A DNA stretch of 6,541 nucleotides from DASQUP01 sp035641235 (GCA_035641235.1 DASQUP010000287.1:1-6541); one strand, 5' to 3'. Positions 1 to 5,684 are shown, counted from the first letter of the stretch. Numbers and translations are program-made. The notes: a model not told the origin generated them from the sequence alone.

Positions 1-113
1 TCGAGAAGGGCCATCTGCTCGAACACCTCTACAGGGAGGTGCGCGCGCCGCGCATCTACGAGGGCACGAGCGAGATACAGCGAGAGGTCATCGCGCGCGA
101 CCTGTACCGGTAG
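1..113 (+). CDS. Acyl-CoA dehydrogenase, C-terminal fragment (5' end outside window)
   Basis: The window opens inside this gene. Reading from base 3 gives 36 codons and a TAG stop at 111-113. The peptide contains RIYEGTSEIQREVIARDLYR, the hallmark C-terminal end of FAD-dependent acyl-CoA dehydrogenases, which oxidise acyl-CoA to trans-2-enoyl-CoA and pass electrons to ETF. The Glu in YEGT is the catalytic base position in the short- and medium-chain members. Substrate specificity cannot be read from so short a piece. It converges on mmsA, so an isobutyryl-CoA dehydrogenase role in valine breakdown is possible but is only a guess from position. It is distinct from the complete glutaryl-CoA dehydrogenase later in the window, whose end reads YEGTSEIHTLIIG. 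Confidence 0.9.
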   Translation, partial: EKGHLLEHLYREVRAPRIYEGTSEIQREVIARDLYR

Positions 114-146
114 CGTGGACCCCTTTGCTTACTGCGCGCCCCATGG

Positions 147-193
147 TTCTTTGGTCGAAAAGTTGCGCCAGGCGCAACTTTTATGCCAAAGAA
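147..193. terminator. Symmetric two-part hairpin, probable bidirectional terminator
   Basis: AAAAGTTGCGCC (158-169) and GGCGCAACTTTT (171-182) are perfect 12-base inverted arms around a single A. The physical fold would be about a 10-bp stem with a CCAGG loop. Outside it, TTCTTTGG (147-154) pairs with CCAAAGAA (186-193), extending the structure across a 3-nt internal mismatch. The GC core flanked by A4 on one side and T4 on the other is the form of an intrinsic terminator usable on both strands. It lies between two convergent genes (acyl-CoA dehydrogenase ending at 113, mmsA ending at 328), where a shared terminator is expected. The T-tract is short, so efficiency is uncertain. Confidence 0.7.
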
Positions 194-254
194 GACCGGA
201 GGGCGAGTTTCGGACGATCGCTCTAGCAGCGCTCGATGCCTAGGCCAGACTTCA

Positions 255-320
255 TTCTGTTCGCAGCGCCAGGGGGGAAATTGCGACAAACAGCGAACAG
301 AACGAAACGCGAACAGAACG
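255..320. repeat. Short direct and inverted repeats in the convergent spacer
   Basis: GCGAACAGAACG occurs twice, at 293-304 and 309-320, a 16-base period. The reverse complement of its first ten bases, TTCTGTTCGC, lies at 255-264. RNA from either strand could pair 255-264 with one of the two copies, giving a 10-bp stem with a loop of 28 or 44 nt. This is immediately 3' of the mmsA stop codon. It may be part of the mmsA 3' untranslated region or a protein site; function is unknown. The rest of the 114-327 spacer shows no gene. Confidence 0.45.
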
Positions 321-327
321 GCGACGG

Positions 328-1821
328 CTAAGACGACGTCGGGAAGCCCAGGTCTATGCCGCGGTGGTGCGGATCGGGCCAGCGCGTCGTCATCACCTTT
401 CCGCGTGTGTAGAAGTGCACGCCCTCCATGCCGTGGACGTGTAAATCGCCGAACAGGGAGCTCTTCCATCCTCCGAAGGAGTAATAGGCCATCGGAACCG
501 GGATCGGCACGTTCACCCCAACCATCCCGACGTTAACTTCGTTCTGGAACATCCGCGCCGCGCCGCCATCGTTGGTGAAGATCGCAGTCCCGTTCCCGTA
601 CGGATTGCGGTTGATGATGGCGAGCCCCTCGTCGAAGGTGTCTGCCCTCACAACGATTAGCACGGGACCGAAGATCTCGTCTGTGTAGATCGACATTTCG
701 GTGGTCACATTGTCGAACAGACAGGGACCGAGGAAGAAGCCGTTCTCGTAACCCTCGACCTTGAGGTCGCGCCCATCGACGACGAGCTCCGCGCCGGCGG
801 CAACTCCGGCATCGACGTAACCGGCCACCCTGTCACGATGCTGCTCGGTGACTAGTGGTCCCATCTGGCAGCTTGCATCGTGACCGGGGCCGACCACGAT
901 GTCCTCGGCGCGCCGCTTCAGCTCCTCCACCAGCACATCGCCGGCCGCTCCTACGGCGACCACCGCGGAGATCGCCATACACCGCTCACCTGCCGACCCG
1001 TAAGCGGCGGATGTCAGTGCATCGGCCGCCAGCTCCATGTCTGCGTCGGGCAGCACCATTGCGTGGTTCTTGGCTCCGCCGAGCGCCTGCACACGTTTGC
1101 CCGCTCTGGTGCCGTTCTCGTATACGTAGCGCGCGATCGGCGTCGATCCGACGAACGACACGGCGGCGATATCGGGATGGGCAAGGATCGCATCCACGGC
1201 GACCTTGTCGCCGTGAACGACGTTGAAGACACCGTCGGGGAGCCCGGCCTCCTGCCACAACTCGGCCACGAAGTTGGACGCTGATGGGTCCTTTTCACTC
1301 GGCTTGAGGACGAACGTATTGCCGCACGCGATGGCGATGGGATGCATCCACATCGGGACCATCACCGGGAAGTTGAACGGTGTGATGCCCGCGGCAACTC
1401 CGATCGGCTGACGAATCGAGTACGAGTCGACCTTCGTCGAGATGTTCTCGGAAGATGCGCCCTTCAGGAGATGGGGGATCCCGCAGGCGAACTCAACCAC
1501 TTCCTTGCCGCGGGAGATCTCGCCGCGAGCGTCCTCGCCCACCTTCCCGTGTTCGGAGGTGATGATGCGGACGAGGTCGTCGGTTCGCGCGTCGACGAGT
1601 TCACGGAAGCGGAACAGGATCTGGGTCCTCCCGCTGAGGGAAACGTTCCTCCACGACGCCAGCGCAGCGCCCGCCGCGGCCACGGCCTCATCCACGACGG
1701 CCGAAGTGGCGAACGCCACCCGTCCGGTTACCTCGCCCGTGGCGGGATCGGTGACGTCGCCGTGGTGCGCAGCGCCGCCCTCGTTGGGGCGCCCGCCGAT
1801 CCAGTGTGCGATCGTCCTCAT
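328..1821 (-). CDS. mmsA: Methylmalonate-semialdehyde dehydrogenase (CoA-acylating)
   Basis: NAD-dependent, CoA-acylating aldehyde dehydrogenase that converts methylmalonate or malonate semialdehyde plus CoA to propionyl-CoA or acetyl-CoA with loss of CO2, in valine, thymine or inositol catabolism. The 497-aa product has the family's normal length. Numbered from the chosen Met: the TPFNFPVMVPMW block near 147-158 with the oxyanion Asn at about 150, KPSE near 173-176, GSTPIARY near 225-232, LGGAKNH at 247-253 and catalytic Cys in GERCMA at about 281. The Glu general base of ordinary aldehyde dehydrogenases is replaced by the LGGAKNH pattern, as in MmsA proteins. The C-terminus carries FGGWKSSLFGD and KVMTTRWP. 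A GTG seven codons upstream (1842) is open, but the ATG at 1821 has a GAGG eight bases ahead and gives the usual MRTI..WIGG N-terminus. Divergent from the Nudix gene. Confidence 0.95.
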   Translation of the reverse strand: MRTIAHWIGGRPNEGGAAHHGDVTDPATGEVTGRVAFATSAVVDEAVAAAGAALASWRNVSLSGRTQILFRFRELVDARTDDLVRIITSEHGKVGEDARGEISRGKEVVEFACGIPHLLKGASSENISTKVDSYSIRQPIGVAAGITPFNFPVMVPMWMHPIAIACGNTFVLKPSEKDPSASNFVAELWQEAGLPDGVFNVVHGDKVAVDAILAHPDIAAVSFVGSTPIARYVYENGTRAGKRVQALGGAKNHAMVLPDADMELAADALTSAAYGSAGERCMAISAVVAVGAAGDVLVEELKRRAEDIVVGPGHDASCQMGPLVTEQHRDRVAGYVDAGVAAGAELVVDGRDLKVEGYENGFFLGPCLFDNVTTEMSIYTDEIFGPVLIVVRADTFDEGLAIINRNPYGNGTAIFTNDGGAARMFQNEVNVGMVGVNVPIPVPMAYYSFGGWKSSLFGDLHVHGMEGVHFYTRGKVMTTRWPDPHHRGIDLGFPTSS

Positions 1822-1829
1822 GCGCCCAT

Positions 1830-1833
1830 CCTC
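1830..1833 (-). promoter_or_regulatory. Ribosome binding site that decides the mmsA start
   Basis: On the minus strand GAGG sits eight bases before the ATG at 1821. The alternative GTG at 1842 has no comparable purine-rich site, so this supports the shorter, family-typical N-terminus. No clear -10 box was found for mmsA. Confidence 0.5.
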
Positions 1834-1861
1834 GCGCCCCACGCCGTCGAGCGCCGTCTTC

Positions 1862-1867
1862 TATCGT
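1862..1867 (+). promoter_or_regulatory. -10 box of a leaderless promoter for the Nudix gene
   Basis: TATCGT fits TANNNT and lies exactly at -12 to -7 relative to the A of the ATG at 1874, so transcription would begin at the start codon itself. The purine run GGGGA ends one base before ATG, too close to act as a Shine-Dalgarno site, which fits a leaderless message. No convincing -35 box is visible. A 7-base direct repeat, CGCCGTC at 1842-1848 and 1852-1858, lies just upstream with a 10-bp period, one helical turn. Confidence 0.5.
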
Positions 1868-1873
1868 GGGGAC

Positions 1874-2398
1874 ATGTCTGGCCACTGGACCAAACTCGAT
1901 GAAGAGGTACACAAGGCGCGCTACCGGAGCTGGGTCGACCGCACCTACCGTTTGCCCGATGGGTCGATCCGTGTCTTCGAGATCAAACTCGAAGAGCAGA
2001 TCGTGACGGTTTTCGCCATTACGCCCGACAAACAGGTGGTCCTGGCGCGGCAGTTCAGGCCGGGGCCGGAGGAGGTCCTTTTGGACATGCCGGGCGGCGT
2101 CGTGGACCCCGGCGAGACGCCCGCCGGCGCCGCGCGGCGAGAGCTTCGGGAGGAGACGGGGTTCGAGGGCGACCTCGTCGCGGTTGCGACCAGTTTCGAC
2201 TGTGCCTATTCGACGCGATCGCGCCACACGTTTGCGGCTCTCGATTGCGTGAGGATCGCGGATCCGCAGATGGGGGAGGGGGAGTTCGTCGACGTGGAGC
2301 TCATGTCGCTGGAGGAATTCCGGGAGCACCTGAGGTCGGGTCGGCTAACAGACGTCGAATCGGGCTACCTGGCCCTCGACGCTCTCGCACTCCTCTGA
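1874..2398 (+). CDS. Nudix hydrolase, ADP-ribose pyrophosphatase-like
   Basis: Product of 174 aa with a complete Nudix box at residues 75-97: G75, E81, then REL-REETGF, matching GX5EX7REUXEEXGU. The Glu residues at 90, 93 and 94 are the metal ligands of this family. The preceding VVLARQFRPG..EVLLDMPGG stretch (56-75) is typical of the ADP-ribose/nucleoside-diphosphate-sugar branch, so hydrolysis of ADP-ribose or a similar X-linked nucleoside diphosphate is likely; the exact substrate cannot be read. It is cytosolic, with no signal peptide or membrane segment. The frame is open far upstream, but that part is antisense to mmsA. The ATG at 1874 is chosen because it gives a normal-length protein and sits directly behind a leaderless promoter. 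Its stop lies 7 bp from the stop of the convergent methyltransferase gene. Confidence 0.9.
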   Translation: MSGHWTKLDEEVHKARYRSWVDRTYRLPDGSIRVFEIKLEEQIVTVFAITPDKQVVLARQFRPGPEEVLLDMPGGVVDPGETPAGAARRELREETGFEGDLVAVATSFDCAYSTRSRHTFAALDCVRIADPQMGEGEFVDVELMSLEEFREHLRSGRLTDVESGYLALDALALL

Positions 2399-2410
2399 GG
2401 AATCCTCAGA
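2394..2410. repeat. Palindrome containing both convergent stop codons
   Basis: TCTGAGG (2394-2400) and CCTCAGA (2404-2410) form 7-base inverted arms around AAT. The Nudix TGA (2396-2398) is in one arm and the methyltransferase TGA (minus strand, 2408-2406) in the other. It could form a small hairpin at the 3' end of both messages, but it has no T-tract and is not a standard intrinsic terminator. Confidence 0.5.
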
Positions 2411-3167
2411 TGTCCCACCAGATCGTCGCCACCTCGCGCGTGCCCGCCGACCGCTCTTCTCCGAGCAGCTCGTCGATCTCGGGGTCTCGCTCTGCACCGA
2501 CGCACATCCGGCGTCGCACGAACGCGACGAACTCGGAGCGATCGCGGATCGGGCGCGGATCGCGCAGCCAGGGTTCCATGTGGGCGTCGATGCCGGCTTC
2601 GCGCAAAACTGCGAGTGCGTCGCCTGCAGTCGGGCCTTCTGGACGGTCGAGCCCATGGAGATGCTTCCATACGTGATTGAACGCCGTCATCGGATGCAAT
2701 GCGGTGAGCTCCACGACGACCCGGCGCCGTGCGTGTTCTCCAAGCGAACGGGCGAACTCCTCTAGCCCAGGGGCGTTGTAGAAGACGTGATGGCAAACGA
2801 CAACGTCTGCCTCGGGGGCGCGACCTGCCTCGGCGGGCCATGTCCCGTTTACCTCTTGATGCGCTACACCCAGGTCCTCGGCTCGCTCGCCGAAGGCCTC
2901 CAGCATCTTCGGACTCTGGTCGAAACCGACGACTAGACCTGCGGGCGGCACTAGAGCGAATCCCGCCGCTCCGGCTCCGCTGCCGACGTCGAGCACCGTT
3001 CCGCCGTTCGGCAGCGCCTCGAGCCCTCTACGCCGCGAGGGATTATCTGCCGAGGTTTCGGCTTCGCGCTCGCGCCACAGGCCGACGGGGAAGCCCCACG
3101 GCGGCTCGGGCGCCGCCCTGGCGATCTCCTCAGGAATCGCCCCCAGGCGTCGAGCTCCGAGGTCCAC
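2406..3167 (-). CDS. SAM-dependent methyltransferase, 5' end probably frameshifted
   Basis: Class I SAM-dependent methyltransferase of unknown substrate. With the GTG at 3167 as start the intact frame gives 253 aa. Motif I, VLDVGSGAGAAGFAL, is near residues 58-72; the acidic residue ending strand beta-2 is in VVGFDQSPKMLEAF near 79-92; motif IV-like DVVVCHHVFYNAPGLEEF is near 121-138. It is the last gene of the gcdH operon. The natural start is probably the GTG at 3184, which overlaps the preceding Rid gene by four bases (GTGA), just as the Rid gene overlaps the crotonase gene. That frame reads VSAAERWTSELDAWG and continues sensibly only in the frame AIPEEIARAAPEPPWGFP, one G short, at the five-G run 3144-3140. 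A restored gene would encode 259 aa. If the shift is real, the protein may still be made from 3167 with an altered N-terminus. Family confident, start uncertain. Confidence 0.8.
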   Translation of the reverse strand: MDLGARRLGAIPEEIARAAPEPPWGFPVGLWREREAETSADNPSRRRGLEALPNGGTVLDVGSGAGAAGFALVPPAGLVVGFDQSPKMLEAFGERAEDLGVAHQEVNGTWPAEAGRAPEADVVVCHHVFYNAPGLEEFARSLGEHARRRVVVELTALHPMTAFNHVWKHLHGLDRPEGPTAGDALAVLREAGIDAHMEPWLRDPRPIRDRSEFVAFVRRRMCVGAERDPEIDELLGEERSAGTREVATIWWDI

Positions 3168-3184
3168 CGTTCGGCTGCGCTCAC
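3140..3184 (-). other. Out-of-frame original 5' end of the methyltransferase gene
   Basis: From the GTG at 3184 the minus strand encodes VSAAERWTSELDAWG, which resembles the N-terminus expected for this methyltransferase type, followed without an insert by the AIPEEI sequence of the main frame. The two frames meet at TGGGGGCG (minus strand), where five Gs are present and six, or three, would keep one frame. Continuing in the 3184 frame gives arginine/serine/proline-rich shadow sequence and a stop after about 77 codons. A sequencing or assembly indel and a true mutation cannot be told apart here. Confidence 0.6.
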
Positions 3185-3594
3185 TGACGTTCTGGAACAA
3201 CGGCAATCCCAACCAACTCCACCAGCGCGGCAGGATCAAAGAGCCCCTGGACTCCGAACAGCGCGATCGCGGGGTAATGCCGGCCGAAGTGCTTTTTGTA
3301 GACGGCGCCGAGTTCGGGCAGCGACGCACGATAGCCGGCAAGGTCGGCTACGTAAATGTGGAGCGACACGAGGTGCTCCGGCGCGCCGCCGGCAGCCGCG
3401 AGTGCCGCCACGACGTTCGCCGCGGCACGGTCGAACTGCTCCACGACGTTCCTCCCGACGATCCCTCCCAGTGAGTCGTGGGCCGTCTGTCCTCCCAGGT
3501 AAACGGTGGTGCCGTCGGCCGGAACCGCTACGTGAGAGAAGCCCGTCGGAGGCGCAAGCGACTGGGGATTCAGAAATAGGTGGGGGCTCGTCAC
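3181..3594 (-). CDS. Rid (YjgF/YER057c/UK114) family protein, non-RidA subgroup
   Basis: Small cytosolic protein of 137 aa, the usual Rid size. It begins at a GTG that overlaps the crotonase stop as GTGA. Family marks are VYLGGQTA (31-38), FDRAAANVVAALAAAGG (54-70), VSLHIYVADL (76-85), YPAIALFGVQGLFDPAALVEL (107-127) and the final VGIAVVP. RidA itself deaminates reactive enamines/imines such as 2-aminoacrylate using an Arg after PA in the ARS motif. Here the corresponding place reads YPAI, so that Arg appears to be Ile110, which argues against classical RidA deaminase activity. Rid paralogues without this Arg are common in catabolic operons and mostly have no assigned reaction. Frame open upstream to 4092 is antisense-like shadow within the crotonase gene and was not used. 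Confidence 0.9.
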   Translation of the reverse strand: MTSPHLFLNPQSLAPPTGFSHVAVPADGTTVYLGGQTAHDSLGGIVGRNVVEQFDRAAANVVAALAAAGGAPEHLVSLHIYVADLAGYRASLPELGAVYKKHFGRHYPAIALFGVQGLFDPAALVELVGIAVVPERQ

Positions 3595-4418
3595 CGGCCG
3601 CGCCACCTGGGCTCCCGGTTCGTAAGGAACGCTTCGTAGAACTCCTTGTGGTCCTGGCTCGTCATGAGCAGGGCCTGGGTGAACGACTCGAGCTCCAGTC
3701 CCCCCGCGAGGTCCGTGTCGAGCTCCCGGGACAGCAGCAACTTGGTGCTTGCGTAGGCAAACGAGGGGCCGGACGCGATCCGCTCTGCGAGCACATGGGC
3801 GGTTTCCTCGAGCGAGTCGTCGTCGACCACCTGTGTGGCCAGTCCGATCTCGAGGGCGCGTTTGGACCCGACTTTGCCCCCGAGCATCAGAAGTTCGGTT
3901 GCCCGGCCAAGTCCGACAATGCGCGGAAGGAGATACGCCGATCCCATGTCCGCTCCGGCGAGGCCGACCTTCGTGAACAGGAACTGGAACGTCGCCGATT
4001 GGGCAAGGATCCGGAAGTCCGAGGCAAGCGCCAGCACGGCGCCTGCCCCGGCGGCGACTCCGTTCACCGCCGCGATGATCGGGAGCGGGCACTCCCTCAT
4101 GCGCTGGACGACGGTTCCCGTCATGCGTGTGAAATCGAGCAGCTCGCGCGAGCCGAGTTTCAGAAGTTCGCCGATGATCTCGTTCACGTCTCCGCCCGAG
4201 CAGAACCCACGTCCCTCTCCGGTGAGGACCACGGCGCGTACGTCCTCGCGGTGCGGCAGCTCGGTAAAGAGCTCACGAAGATCTGCGTAGACCTCGAACG
4301 TGAGTGCGTTTAGGACGTCGGGGCGATTGAAGGTGACGGTCGCCACGCCTCTGGACAAGCGGAACCCGAAGTTCTTCCACTCCTCGGTAAACGCGGAGGA
4401 GCCTCTGAATGGCGCCAC
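3591..4418 (-). CDS. Crotonase-fold enoyl-CoA hydratase/isomerase
   Basis: A 275-aa member of the crotonase superfamily. Visible blocks: ATVTFNRPDVLNALTF (26-41), oxyanion-hole motif GFCSGGDVNE (71-80), NGVAAGAGAVLALASDFRI (119-137) and FTKVGLAGADMGSAYLLPRIVG (148-169), then a C-terminal helical end. By position after GcdH it could hydrate crotonyl-CoA to 3-hydroxybutyryl-CoA. However, the two catalytic Glu residues of classical hydratases (rat E144 and E164) align to Val128 and about Phe148, leaving Asp157 as the nearest acid, so isomerase or another crotonase reaction is also possible. The GTG start at 4418 shares one base with the gcdH TAG stop (TAGTG). There is no clear Shine-Dalgarno site, so translation is probably coupled. 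The 3' end overlaps the Rid gene by four bases. Confidence 0.9.
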   Translation of the reverse strand: MAPFRGSSAFTEEWKNFGFRLSRGVATVTFNRPDVLNALTFEVYADLRELFTELPHREDVRAVVLTGEGRGFCSGGDVNEIIGELLKLGSRELLDFTRMTGTVVQRMRECPLPIIAAVNGVAAGAGAVLALASDFRILAQSATFQFLFTKVGLAGADMGSAYLLPRIVGLGRATELLMLGGKVGSKRALEIGLATQVVDDDSLEETAHVLAERIASGPSFAYASTKLLLSRELDTDLAGGLELESFTQALLMTSQDHKEFYEAFLTNREPRWRGR

Positions 4419-5605
4419 TAATCGAACGCGGGGATCCCGGTCAGAGCGGATCCGATGATGAGAGTGTGGATCTCGCTCGTCCCCTCGTAGGTGAGCACCG
4501 ACTCGAGATTGTTGGCGTGCCGGATCACCGGATACTCGAGCGTGATGCCGTTTGCGCCCAGTATCGTGCGCGCTTCGCGGGCAATGGCGAGCGCCTCACG
4601 CACGTTGTTCAACTTGCCGAAGCTCACCTGTTGCGGAGTGATCGTCCCCTCGTCCTTCATCCGTCCGAGGTGAAGAGCGAGAAGCGTTCCCTTGTTGAGC
4701 TCCAGCAGCATGTTGACGAGCTTCTCCTGGGTCATCTGGAAGCTGCCGATCGGCTTGCCGAACTGGTTGCGCGTCTTGGAGTACTCGAGGGCGCACTCGA
4801 AACACGACCGCGCGGCCCCCATCGATCCCCACACGATGCCGTAGCGAGCCTCGCTGAGGCAGGACAGCGGACCCTTCATCCCCTTCACACCGGGCAGCAC
4901 TGCGTCGGCGGGCAGCCGGACGTCGTCGATCAGCAGCTCCGAGGTCACCGACGCACGCAGGGACAGCTTGCGGTGGATATCTCTCGTGGTGAACCCGGGA
5001 GTCCCGCGCGGGACGATGAAGCCACGCACACCCTCCTCGGTCTGGGCCCACACGATGGCGATGTCCGCAATGCCGCCGTTGGTGATCCACATCTTCGTGC
5101 CGTTGAGAATCCAATCGTCGCCGTCGCGTTTCGCCGACGTCCGCATGCCCGCGGGGTCGCTTCCGAAATCGGGTTCGGACAGCCCGAAACAACCGATCAC
5201 CTCGCCCGCCGCCATCTTGGGGAGCCAGTGCTCCTTCTGCTCCTCCGATCCGTACTTCCAGATCGGGAACATGGCGAGCGACCCTTGCACCGAGACGAAG
5301 CTCCGAAAGCCGCTGTCCCCGGCCTCGAGCTCCATACACGCGAGCCCGTACGAGACGGAGTTGACCCCGGCGCATCCGTAGCCATCGAGGTGCATGCCGA
5401 GGAGTCCAAGATCGCCGATCTCCGTGGCCATCTCCCGCGGGAACTCCGCGGCCTCGAACCACTTCTCGATACCGGGCATGACTCGCTCTGAGACGAACCG
5501 GCGCACGGTGTCGCGCAGCATCCTTTCCTCGTCGTTCAAAAGAGCGTCGATGTCGAGGAAGTCGAGTGCGACGGGCAGTTGTGACTTGCTGGTCTCTGTA
5601 GTCAT
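4418..5605 (-). CDS. gcdH: Glutaryl-CoA dehydrogenase
   Basis: FAD enzyme of 395 aa that oxidises and decarboxylates glutaryl-CoA to crotonyl-CoA, using ETF as electron acceptor, in lysine, tryptophan or aromatic-acid catabolism. Evidence for this specific subfamily: ALLNDEERMLRDTVRRFV (21-38), SGFRSFVSVQGSLAMFPI (98-115) with the Arg at 101 and Ser at 105 in the place of the glutarate-carboxylate-binding residues of known GcdH, CFGLSEPDFGSDPAGM (139-154), KMWITNGGIADIAIVWA (171-187), ARYGIVWGSMGAA (253-265) and TYEGTSEIHTLIIG (372-385) with catalytic Glu374. Length matches the family. It is the first gene of the operon, and the downstream crotonase starts on its stop codon. Transcription probably begins about 5-7 bases ahead of the ATG, leaving no room for a Shine-Dalgarno site. 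A related acyl-CoA dehydrogenase specificity is a small possibility. Confidence 0.92.
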   Translation of the reverse strand: MTTETSKSQLPVALDFLDIDALLNDEERMLRDTVRRFVSERVMPGIEKWFEAAEFPREMATEIGDLGLLGMHLDGYGCAGVNSVSYGLACMELEAGDSGFRSFVSVQGSLAMFPIWKYGSEEQKEHWLPKMAAGEVIGCFGLSEPDFGSDPAGMRTSAKRDGDDWILNGTKMWITNGGIADIAIVWAQTEEGVRGFIVPRGTPGFTTRDIHRKLSLRASVTSELLIDDVRLPADAVLPGVKGMKGPLSCLSEARYGIVWGSMGAARSCFECALEYSKTRNQFGKPIGSFQMTQEKLVNMLLELNKGTLLALHLGRMKDEGTITPQQVSFGKLNNVREALAIAREARTILGANGITLEYPVIRHANNLESVLTYEGTSEIHTLIIGSALTGIPAFD

Positions 5606-5610
5606 AAGGA

Positions 5611-5622
5611 GTCCCCACGATA
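5611..5622 (-). promoter_or_regulatory. -10 region of the gcdH operon promoter (near-leaderless)
   Basis: The minus strand reads TATCGTGGGGAC, then TCCTT and the gcdH ATG at 5605. TATCGT (5622-5617) fits TANNNT; usual spacing puts the start point at about 5612-5610, a leader of only 5-7 nt. The bases before ATG (CTCCTT) are not a ribosome binding site. The full 12-mer is identical to the one in front of the Nudix gene. A small inverted repeat, GGCAC..GTGCC at 5632-5646, covers the expected -35 position and could be an operator, though weakly supported. Confidence 0.5.
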
Positions 5623-5684
5623 CCGGAGGCCGGCACTTCGGGTGCCTGCCGCGCCCACTGCCACCGGCCCCGAGCCTAAGCGAC

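Noticed and set aside
255..320. LexA/SOS-box-like reading of GAAC and GTTC motifs
   Set aside because: The GTTC and GAAC halves are not spaced as GAAC-N4-GTTC and lie at the 3' end of genes, not at a promoter.
183..536. 117-codon plus-strand frame starting inside the terminator-like hairpin
   Set aside because: Starts in the hairpin, runs antisense into mmsA, lacks a ribosome binding site and has no recognisable sequence.
1442..1873. Plus-strand frame extending the Nudix gene upstream to 1442
   Set aside because: It is fully antisense to mmsA, has no family similarity, and the Nudix protein has normal length from ATG 1874 behind a good -10 box.
3139..3145. Programmed -1 frameshifting at the G run
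   Set aside because: TGGGGGC does not fit a classical X-XXY-YYZ slippery heptamer and I see no obvious downstream stimulatory structure; an indel is simpler.
3168..3341. Upstream extension of the methyltransferase frame
   Set aside because: Overlaps the Rid gene and does not resemble a methyltransferase N-terminus.
3595..4092. Upstream extension of the Rid frame
   Set aside because: Lies inside the crotonase gene in another frame, with Arg/Pro/Gly-rich sequence; the Rid domain begins after GTG 3594, which overlaps the crotonase stop.
4409..5491. 360-codon plus-strand frame opposite gcdH
   Set aside because: Shadow frame of a high-GC gene; rich in Arg, His, Leu and Glu with no recognisable domain, while the opposite strand is a clear GcdH.
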